A stretch of DNA of 9,064 nt from Pseudomonadota bacterium (GTDB lineage Bacteria; Pseudomonadota; Alphaproteobacteria; Rhizobiales; Rhizobiaceae): positions 1-9,064 of the forward strand of contig JAEYTV010000423.1 in assembly GCA_023433855.1 (NCBI GenBank), read 5' to 3'. The notes below the pieces were generated by a model. The model did not search any database. It saw nothing but the letters and a program-made list of their open reading frames with translations, and had not been told where the DNA came from. This document shows, piece by piece, positions 1 through 6,194 of this stretch (positions are counted from its first letter, which is position 1; the number at the start of each line of letters is the position of its first letter). Both the position numbers and the translations under genes were made by a program.

Positions 1-2881
1 TATCCAGGGACTGCAGAACCTTGAGGCGGCGCTCGGCAGTGCCCGTCAGTGGCTTGTTGACCGGAAGGGTGAAGAGCGAGAAAGCCCGGACCTTGGACCG
101 TCCCACACGGCCCCGCAGCTGATAGAGCTGGGCCAGTCCGAACATGTCGGCGCGATGAACTATCAGCGTATTTGCTGTCGGGACATCGAGTCCCGATTCG
201 ACGATCGTCGTAGACAGCAGGACGTCATACTTGCCATCGTAAAAGGCATTCATAACGTCTTCCAGTTCTCCGGCTGCCATCTGCCCGTGCGCGACGGCGA
301 CCTTCAGTTCCGGCACGTCCGACTGGAGGAAAGCCTGGATATCCGGCAGATCCGCGAGACGCGGACAGACATAGAAACTCTGACCCCCGCGATAGTGTTC
401 GCGCATCAATGTTTCGCGGATCACCAGGGGATCGAAAGGCGAAATGAAGGTGCGCACTGCCATCCGGTCCACCGGGGGCGTAGTGATCAGTGAAAGCTCG
501 CGGACGCCGGTCATCGCCAATTGCAGCGTACGGGGGATCGGCGTGGCCGAGAGCGTCAGCACATGGACGTCGCTTTTCAGTTCCTTCAGCCGTTCCTTGT
601 GCTTGACGCCAAAATGCTGCTCCTCATCGATGATCAGCAGGCTCAGGTTGGCAAACTGGATGCCTGAACCGAGCAGAGCATGGGTACCGACAACGATATC
701 CACCTTCCCCTCGGCAAGATCCCTTTTTGTCTGCGCTAGTTCCTTGGAAGACACCAGCCTCGAAGCCTGCGCTATCTTGACGGGTAAACCTCGAAAGCGA
801 TCGCGGAACGTCTTGTAGTGTTGCCGGGCCAGCAGCGTCGTCGGTACGACAACAGCCACCTGTGCGCCGTTCATGGCCGCGACGAAGGCGGCACGAAGCG
901 CTACCTCCGTCTTGCCGAAGCCGACGTCGCCGCAGATCAGCCGGTCCATCGGCCGGCCGGCGGAGAGATCATCTCGAACCGCCTCGATGGCGTTCTCCTG
1001 ATCCTCGGTCTCATCATAGGGGAACCGCGCTGCAAACTCGTCGTAAAGGCCCTCCGGCGTGGTCAGCACTGGCGCACGCCGGACCATGCGGCTTGCCGCG
1101 ATTCGAATCAGGTCTCCCGCCAGGTCGAGCAGGCGCTTCTTGAGCTTCGCCTTGCGCGCCTGCCAGGCGCCGCCGCCCAACCGGTCGAGCTGCGCTTCCG
1201 CGGCGTCCGATCCGTATCTGGACAGCAGATCGATGTTCTCGACAGGAAGAAACAGCTTCGCCTCGTCGGCGTAGTGGAGTTCAAGACAGGCGCGCGGCGC
1301 GCCGGCCGCCTCGATGGTCACCAGTCCGACAAAGCGGCCGATGCCGTGTTCGGCGTGCACAACCAGGGAGCCCTCGTCCAGCCCCGTGACCTCGGTGAGG
1401 AAGTCCGCGCCGCGCTTGCGCCGCTTGCCCCGGCGCACCATACGGTCGCCCAGGATGTCCTGCTCGCCGATCACCGCGATAGCGTCGGTTTCGAACCCTG
1501 CTTCCAGGCTGAGCACGGCCGAGGCCGCTTCGCCCTTCTCGAGATTCTGGAGCGCGTCCAGGTTGTCGATCTGGCGGATCCGTTTCAGGCCGTGCTCGTC
1601 CAGCACCTGCAACAGACGATCGAGGGACCCGGCCGACCACCCGGTAATGAGGACCTTGGTACCGTCGGCGCGTTTATCGGCAATATGCTTCACCACCAGG
1701 TCGAAGACGTTTGCCCTCTCGTCGCGATCTTTATCATCCACCTGGCTCTTGGCCCACCGTGGTCCCGGACGCGCGTCGAGCGTCACCACCCGGCGACCTT
1801 CCGTGTCCATCTCGTTGAACGGCGTCAGGCGTATTGCGTTCGCAGCGTCGAGTGCAGATGCAAAGGCGCTGCCGTCCAAATAAAGCTGGCCCGGCGGCAC
1901 CGGCTTGTACGGCGCAGACTGTGTTGCAACCCCTTTCGCCTGCATGCTGTTTTCTCGTCGCGCGTCGTAATAATCGAGGACGAGCTTGGACCGTTCGGTG
2001 GCAGCGTCGCGCGCGGTGTGATCGGTAACGATCCGAAAACCGGAGAGATAGTCGAAGGCGGTTTCGAGCCGGTCGTAGAAAAGGGGCAGCCAATGCTCCA
2101 TGCCGGCATATCGCCGTCCTTCGGAGACGGCTTGGTAGAGGGTGTCGTCACGGGTGGCGGCGCCAAAAAGCGCCAGGTAGTTCGTGCGGAAGCGACTGAT
2201 GGTGTCGGGGGTCAGCGACACCTCGCTCATGGGGTTGAGTTCAAGTGCACGCGCCTTGCCCGTCGTGCGCTGGCTTGCGGGGTCGAAGGAACGGATCGTC
2301 TCCAGCGTATCGCCGAAGAAATCGAGCCTCACGGGTTCCTCCGTCGCGGGAACGAATACATCGAGAATGCCACCGCGGACGGCGAACTCCCCGACTTCCC
2401 GCACCGTCGGAACTCGCTCGAAGCCATTTCGCTCCAGGCGCGCGGCGATATCGTCCATGCGGATCTGGTTGCCTGGCCGAGCGGAAAACGCGAGGCTTTC
2501 AATGACTTCGGCCGGCGCGATCTTCTGGAGCATCGCATTCACGGTGACGAGCACGATCGCCGGGTGCGGCTTTTTTCGATGGGAGATGAGTCCTGAGAGC
2601 GCGGCAAGTCTGCGGGCGGAGACATCAGCACTGGGAGAGACCCGGTCGTAAGGCAGACAGTCCCAGGCGGGCAGCGTCAGAACGGGGATCTCCGGAGCGA
2701 CGAAGGACAGCATCTGCTCCAGATCTGGCATTCGCTGACCATCGGACATGATGTAGGCCACGGAGTGTCCAGCGCGTGCAAGCTGGGCGAGCAGCAGCGG
2801 CTCCATGCCGGGCGCCACGTTGCTTACGGTCAGCGGCCTTTCCACCGCTGCGATTTTCTTGACGTCGAATCCAGGGATCAT
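1..2881 (-). CDS. mfd: Transcription-repair coupling factor Mfd (3' end cut off by window edge)
   Basis: Mfd is an ATP-driven DNA translocase that pushes RNA polymerase off at lesions and recruits UvrA for transcription-coupled nucleotide excision repair. Translating the minus strand from the ATG at 2881-2879 gives 960 residues with no stop, running off the left edge; the family is usually about 1150-1170 residues, so roughly 200 C-terminal residues, including the autoinhibitory D7 domain, are outside the window. Visible parts: an N-terminal UvrB-like module; a CarD-like RNA polymerase interaction domain around residues 495-560 with the signature VVHAEHGIGRF; Walker A GDVGFGKT at 651-658; Walker B DEEQ at 752-755; SATPIPRT at 778-785; and motif VI QLRGRVGR at 921-928, next to the translocation (TRG) region. 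The reading register is the same at both ends, so there is no net frameshift. The start overlaps the sdhE stop as ATGA and has no Shine-Dalgarno sequence of its own, so it is probably translationally coupled to sdhE. Confidence 0.98.
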   Translation of the reverse strand, partial: MIPGFDVKKIAAVERPLTVSNVAPGMEPLLLAQLARAGHSVAYIMSDGQRMPDLEQMLSFVAPEIPVLTLPAWDCLPYDRVSPSADVSARRLAALSGLISHRKKPHPAIVLVTVNAMLQKIAPAEVIESLAFSARPGNQIRMDDIAARLERNGFERVPTVREVGEFAVRGGILDVFVPATEEPVRLDFFGDTLETIRSFDPASQRTTGKARALELNPMSEVSLTPDTISRFRTNYLALFGAATRDDTLYQAVSEGRRYAGMEHWLPLFYDRLETAFDYLSGFRIVTDHTARDAATERSKLVLDYYDARRENSMQAKGVATQSAPYKPVPPGQLYLDGSAFASALDAANAIRLTPFNEMDTEGRRVVTLDARPGPRWAKSQVDDKDRDERANVFDLVVKHIADKRADGTKVLITGWSAGSLDRLLQVLDEHGLKRIRQIDNLDALQNLEKGEAASAVLSLEAGFETDAIAVIGEQDILGDRMVRRGKRRKRGADFLTEVTGLDEGSLVVHAEHGIGRFVGLVTIEAAGAPRACLELHYADEAKLFLPVENIDLLSRYGSDAAEAQLDRLGGGAWQARKAKLKKRLLDLAGDLIRIAASRMVRRAPVLTTPEGLYDEFAARFPYDETEDQENAIEAVRDDLSAGRPMDRLICGDVGFGKTEVALRAAFVAAMNGAQVAVVVPTTLLARQHYKTFRDRFRGLPVKIAQASRLVSSKELAQTKRDLAEGKVDIVVGTHALLGSGIQFANLSLLIIDEEQHFGVKHKERLKELKSDVHVLTLSATPIPRTLQLAMTGVRELSLITTPPVDRMAVRTFISPFDPLVIRETLMREHYRGGQSFYVCPRLADLPDIQAFLQSDVPELKVAVAHGQMAAGELEDVMNAFYDGKYDVLLSTTIVESGLDVPTANTLIVHRADMFGLAQLYQLRGRVGRSKVRAFSLFTLPVNKPLTGTAERRLKVLQSLD

Positions 2882-3207
2882 CGGTTGTTTACGAATCTCT
2901 CGTTCAAGGAGGCTTCAGTGACCGGGCTAAAATCCGGCTTGTAGGCGGCGAGGCGCTGGAAGAGCGGAGTGTTCAGATGTTCCGGAAGTGCGCTCGCACC
3001 GGTGATCCAGGCATGAAGATCATGATCGTCTTCGTTCATGATTGCTTCAAACTCATCGAGCTCAGTCTCCCCGAGCCTCGATATCTCGGCTTCCGCAAAG
3101 CTGCCGAACACGAGATCCATCTCGCGGATCCCGCGGTGCCAACAGCGATAAAGGATGCGCCTGCGGCGCGGGTCCAGATCCGCGCTGGTGCGCGCTAGTC
3201 CAGTCAT
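2878..3207 (-). CDS. sdhE: FAD assembly factor SdhE (succinate dehydrogenase assembly factor 2 family)
   Basis: This 109-residue cytoplasmic protein belongs to the SdhE/YgfY/Sdh5 family, which promotes covalent attachment of FAD to the flavoprotein subunit SdhA of succinate dehydrogenase. The family hallmark RGxxE is present as RGIREMD at residues 25-31, where E. coli SdhE has RGMRELD. It is followed by the acidic helical segment typical of the family (ETELDEFEAIMNEDDHDLHAWITG, split here as residues about 47-70). The C-terminal tail of about 25 residues is longer than in the roughly 88-residue E. coli protein. The ATG start is supported by a good Shine-Dalgarno, AGGAA, seven bases upstream. 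It is the first gene of a unit with mfd, joined by a 4-base ATGA overlap. No sdh genes are nearby, so the functional call rests on the family motif. Confidence 0.93.
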   Translation of the reverse strand: MTGLARTSADLDPRRRRILYRCWHRGIREMDLVFGSFAEAEISRLGETELDEFEAIMNEDDHDLHAWITGASALPEHLNTPLFQRLAAYKPDFSPVTEASLNERFVNNR

Positions 3208-3226
3208 GGGCTTGTTCCTGTTTGCG

Positions 3227-3241
3227 GTTCATATAAGGTTC
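3227..3241. promoter_or_regulatory. Candidate LexA (SOS) box, GTTC-N7-GTTC
   Basis: The sequence GTTCATATAAGGTTC is a perfect direct repeat of GTTC separated by seven mostly A/T bases (GAAC-N7-GAAC on the other strand). This is the known binding motif of LexA in alphaproteobacteria, including rhizobia, and differs from the palindromic box of E. coli. It lies in the 88-base gap between divergent sdhE-mfd and recG, ending 19 bases upstream of the sdhE ATG and 54 bases upstream of the recG ATG. It overlaps the best candidate -10 element of the sdhE-mfd promoter, a suitable position for repression. A third GTTC at 3214-3217 is spaced by nine bases and does not fit. The motif match is direct; LexA binding is inferred. 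Confidence 0.6.
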
Positions 3242-3258
3242 TTTTCCTTCGCCGTCAC
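3230..3258 (-). promoter_or_regulatory. Candidate promoter for sdhE-mfd
   Basis: Reading the minus strand, GTGACG at 3258-3253 (4 of 6 matches to TTGACA) and TATATG at 3235-3230 (4 of 6 to TATAAT) are 17 bases apart. A start near 3223 would leave a leader of about 15 bases holding the AGGAA ribosome binding site. The match is only moderate and the assignment rests mainly on position. Confidence 0.3.
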
Positions 3259-3271
3259 CTTGCCAAAGGTG
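3256..3271. repeat. 16-base inverted repeat upstream of recG
   Basis: CACCTTGCCAAAGGTG consists of 6-base perfect arms (CACCTT and AAGGTG) around GCCA. Its left half covers TTGCCA at 3260-3265, which could act as a -35 element for recG, with CATTTT at 3284-3289 as a poor -10. It might be an operator; it is too short and lacks a T-tract to be a terminator. The symmetry is seen directly, the role is unknown. Confidence 0.35.
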
Positions 3272-3295
3272 CAAAAACCGTCGCATTTTGCAGCC

Positions 3296-5404
3296 ATGCG
3301 CCCCGACATCCTCGACCCATTGTTCTCGCCCGTTGCATCGCTTTCTGGCGTCGGCCCCAAGCTCGCCGAACTGATCGCCCGGGTCACGGGGCGTGAGGAT
3401 GCAGACGACTGCCGGGTCGTCGACCTTCTGTTTCACGCGCCCTATTCGCTTATCGATCGGCGAAACCGTCCTGGCATCGCTCTTGCGCCGCAGGGAGCGA
3501 TCGTCACGATCGAGGGGCGGGTGGACCGGCATCAACCGCCGCCGCGCGGCAAGCCGAACGTCCCTTACCGGGTATTCCTGCACGACGACACCGGGGAACT
3601 TGCACTGACGTTCTTCCGGGCGCGGGGCGATTGGCTGGAAAAGGCCCTTCCCATCGACGAGATGGTCATGGTGAGCGGCAAGGTGGACTGGTTCAACGGC
3701 CGTCCTTCCATGGTCCATCCGGACTTCATGGTGAAAGCCTCGGAGGCGCAGAACCTCCCCCTCGTCGAACCGGTCTACCCCCTTACGGCCGGGCTGTCGC
3801 CGAAGGTGCTGCGAAAGGCCATCGACGGCGCGGTTGCAAGGCTGCCTTCGCTGTCTGAATGGGCGGACGCCAGCCTTACGTCACGCGAAGGCTTTCCGTC
3901 CGCAGCGGAAGCCTTTTCTCGACTCCATGAGCCACGCGATGAAGCCGACATAGATCCGAGGTCGCCGGCGCGACGCCGGCTGGCCTATGACGAATTGCTC
4001 GCCGGTCAGGTGTCCCTTGCGCTGGTCAGGCAGCGTTTGCGAAAGGTCCCCGGCGTTCCCATCCGCGTGAAGGGTGAGCTTATCGCGCGACTGATCTCGT
4101 CCCTTCCCTTTTCGTTGACGCCAAGCCAGCGCGCCGCGGTGGACGACATCCTCGCAGACATGACGGCCGAAGAACGCATGCTGCGCCTTCTACAGGGCGA
4201 CGTCGGGGCCGGGAAAACCCTCGTGGCCTTGCTCGCCATGGCTGCCGCGGTCGAGGCCGGCGGGCAGGCCGTGCTCATGGCGCCCACCGAGATCCTCGCG
4301 CGCCAGCACTACGCAACCATCACAAAGCTCACCGAACCACTCGGCCTGACAGTCGATGTTCTGACAGGCAGGGTCAAGGGGCGTGAGCGGGAACAGATCG
4401 TCCAGCGCATAGCCTCGGGCGAAGCGCAAGTTGTCATCGGAACCCATGCGCTCTTGCAGGACGCGGTCAACTACCACAACCTGCTGCTGGCGGTTGTCGA
4501 CGAGCAGCACCGCTTTGGCGTCCATCAACGCCTGCGGCTGACCGCCAAGGGGACATCGCCGCACATGCTGGTAATGACCGCGACGCCAATCCCGCGCACG
4601 CTTGTTCTCGCCGCCTTCGGCGACATGGACGTCTCCAAGCTCACCGAAAAGCCTCCGGGGCGCAAGCCGATCCAGACCGTCACGATCCCCAGCGAGCGGA
4701 TCGGCGATGTCGTTCACCGGCTGCAAAGCGCGATAGCCGAAGGAAAGAAGGCGTACTGGATTTGTCCCCTGGTGGAGGAATCGGAGGTGTCCGAGTTGAT
4801 GTCGGCGGAAGAGCGGCATGCCGTCCTCGCCGGTCAGCTTGGGCCTGAGAATGTCGGCCTCGTGCACGGCCGCATGAGCGGGCCGGAGAAGGATGCCGTC
4901 ATGACCGCCTTCAAGCTCGGGGAGCTTCGGGTCCTGGTCGCCACCACGGTTGTCGAGGTTGGTGTCGATGTACCGGACGCGACGATCATGGTCATCGAAC
5001 ACGCAGAACGCTTCGGGCTCGCACAGCTCCACCAGTTGCGCGGGCGGGTCGGACGCGGCGACGCGGCGTCGACCTGCATTCTCCTCTATAAGGGACCATT
5101 GAGCGAGGCTGGCCGCGCGAGGCTTTCGATCCTGCGTGACAGCGAGGACGGATTTCTCATCGCCGAGGAAGATCTCAAGCTCCGCGGCGAAGGTGAACTT
5201 CTGGGGACGCGTCAGTCCGGTACTCCCGGCTTCCGGATCGCCAGCCTGGAGGCTCACGCCGACCTTCTGGAAATTGCCCGCAAGGACGCAGCCTACCTGC
5301 TGGAGCGAGATCCGGATCTGACATCCGAGCGCGGCCAGAACATGCGGGTGCTCCTTTACCTCCATCGGCGCGATGAAGCGATCAGGTTCCTCAGGGCCGG
5401 ATGA
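3296..5404 (+). CDS. recG: ATP-dependent DNA helicase RecG
   Basis: RecG is a 3'-5' branched-DNA translocase that regresses stalled replication forks and processes Holliday junctions, D-loops and R-loops. The 702-residue product matches the usual length (E. coli 693). An N-terminal GVGPKLAELI segment (residues 18-27) precedes the wedge/OB-fold domain at about 65-145. The helicase core shows Walker A GDVGAGKT at 301-308, the DEQH box at 402-405, TATPIPRT at 428-435 and motif VI QLRGRVGRG at 580-588. The GTRQSG element at 637-642 belongs to the TRG translocation region. The start ATG at 3296 was chosen because family proteins begin close to MRP..LDPLF..; the frame stays open upstream to 3155 but that part overlaps sdhE antisense and shows no family similarity. 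No clear Shine-Dalgarno precedes it, so initiation may be leaderless or depend on a weak site. The 3' end overlaps the convergent DUF502 gene by 14 bases. Confidence 0.98.
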   Translation: MRPDILDPLFSPVASLSGVGPKLAELIARVTGREDADDCRVVDLLFHAPYSLIDRRNRPGIALAPQGAIVTIEGRVDRHQPPPRGKPNVPYRVFLHDDTGELALTFFRARGDWLEKALPIDEMVMVSGKVDWFNGRPSMVHPDFMVKASEAQNLPLVEPVYPLTAGLSPKVLRKAIDGAVARLPSLSEWADASLTSREGFPSAAEAFSRLHEPRDEADIDPRSPARRRLAYDELLAGQVSLALVRQRLRKVPGVPIRVKGELIARLISSLPFSLTPSQRAAVDDILADMTAEERMLRLLQGDVGAGKTLVALLAMAAAVEAGGQAVLMAPTEILARQHYATITKLTEPLGLTVDVLTGRVKGREREQIVQRIASGEAQVVIGTHALLQDAVNYHNLLLAVVDEQHRFGVHQRLRLTAKGTSPHMLVMTATPIPRTLVLAAFGDMDVSKLTEKPPGRKPIQTVTIPSERIGDVVHRLQSAIAEGKKAYWICPLVEESEVSELMSAEERHAVLAGQLGPENVGLVHGRMSGPEKDAVMTAFKLGELRVLVATTVVEVGVDVPDATIMVIEHAERFGLAQLHQLRGRVGRGDAASTCILLYKGPLSEAGRARLSILRDSEDGFLIAEEDLKLRGEGELLGTRQSGTPGFRIASLEAHADLLEIARKDAAYLLERDPDLTSERGQNMRVLLYLHRRDEAIRFLRAG

Positions 5405-6101
5405 TCTGGTCCGGGGCTAGGGGCGGCGGCAGAACCGCTGCAGGCGTGCCATCACCCGGCTTATATTCCGGCGCAATGAGCCCCCCAGAGATCAGGAGCT
5501 TAGCCCCCTCTTCAGGCGTCATGTCCAGCATGATGATCTTGCTCTTCGGGACAAACATCAGGAAGCCAGCAGTCGGGACCGGCGTCGGCGGGAGGAATAC
5601 GCCGACCATCTCTTCCCCATCCGCGTTCAGCTTGGCCGCTATCTCGCCCTGCGCATCGCCGGAGATGAACACCAGTGCCCATGTTCCGGGACTCGGGAAT
5701 TCAATCAGTCCGCATCTCTTGAACGATGTGGATTGCTCCTTGAGCACCGTTTCCAGGATCTGTTTGACGCTCCTGTAGATCGTTCTGACGAGCGGCATGC
5801 GATGGAGGATCGACTCGCCGAAGTTGACGATCGAGCGGCCAATCAGATTCTTTCCCAGAAAGCCGATGATGGTGATGAGGGCCACCGCTATGACGAGGCC
5901 GGTGCCCGGAATGGTGATATTGAAGTAGTACTGAGGATCGTAGCGCTGGGGGATATAGGGCGTCACCCAACTGTCGGCCCAGTCGATAAAGGTGAAGGTC
6001 AGCCAGATCGTGATAGCCAGGGGCGCACAGATGATCAGCCCGGTGAGGAAATTGTTCCTGAGGCGGCCGGCCAGCGATATTCGCTCTGGACTGTCGCTCA
6101 T
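5391..6101 (-). CDS. DUF502 family membrane protein of unknown function
   Basis: This is a 236-residue inner-membrane protein of the DUF502 family, widespread in bacteria and related to the plant COV1/LIKE-COV proteins; no biochemical function is established in bacteria. Two hydrophobic segments are visible, at about residues 18-40 (FLTGLIICAPLAITIWLTF) and 66-83 (GTGLVIAVALITIIGFLG). Between them is a short Tyr/Pro-rich loop. A conserved amphipathic stretch follows (MPLVRTIYRSVKQILETVL, about 106-124), then a soluble domain with the motif PPTPVPTAGFLMFVP and a Pro-rich C-terminus. I chose the ATG at 6101 because an AGGGA ribosome binding site lies six bases upstream; an ATG nine codons earlier is less well supported. 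It follows glmS by 93 bases on the same strand and may share its transcript. Its stop lies within recG, with a 14-base tail-to-tail overlap. Confidence 0.93.
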   Translation of the reverse strand: MSDSPERISLAGRLRNNFLTGLIICAPLAITIWLTFTFIDWADSWVTPYIPQRYDPQYYFNITIPGTGLVIAVALITIIGFLGKNLIGRSIVNFGESILHRMPLVRTIYRSVKQILETVLKEQSTSFKRCGLIEFPSPGTWALVFISGDAQGEIAAKLNADGEEMVGVFLPPTPVPTAGFLMFVPKSKIIMLDMTPEEGAKLLISGGLIAPEYKPGDGTPAAVLPPPLAPDQIIRP

Positions 6102-6194
6102 TCTGCTTCCCTGACCTGCCTCAAGCACTGCCGCATCCGTTTGGAGGCGACAATGCCCAATAGGTTGCTGCGATGCAAGGGAAAGCCGCCGGGA

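Noticed and set aside
818..2596. 592-codon plus-strand open frame antisense to mfd
   Set aside because: It is in exact codon register with mfd, so it would be closed only by TTA, CTA or TCA codons in mfd, which this GC-rich genome avoids. The translation is low-complexity, Arg/Glu-rich and resembles no family; mfd has clear motifs on the other strand.
3155..3295. In-frame upstream extension of recG (47 more residues)
   Set aside because: It overlaps sdhE and its promoter region, its ATGs at 3155 and 3206 lack ribosome binding sites, and RecG homologues start near the MRPDILDPLF position.
3062..3718. 218-codon minus-strand open frame spanning the start of recG and the recG-sdhE gap
   Set aside because: Shadow of recG in its codon register; it covers the divergent promoter region and overlaps sdhE in another frame, with no recognisable domain.
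3964..3980. Perfect 7-base inverted repeat GCCGGCG-CGA-CGCCGGC
   Set aside because: It lies inside recG and encodes a normal-looking Pro-Ala-Arg-Arg-Arg stretch. Short GC palindromes are expected in such DNA, and no T-tract follows.
4190..5365. 391-codon minus-strand open frame antisense to recG
   Set aside because: In codon register with recG; same codon-bias explanation, and the recG helicase motifs are intact on the plus strand.
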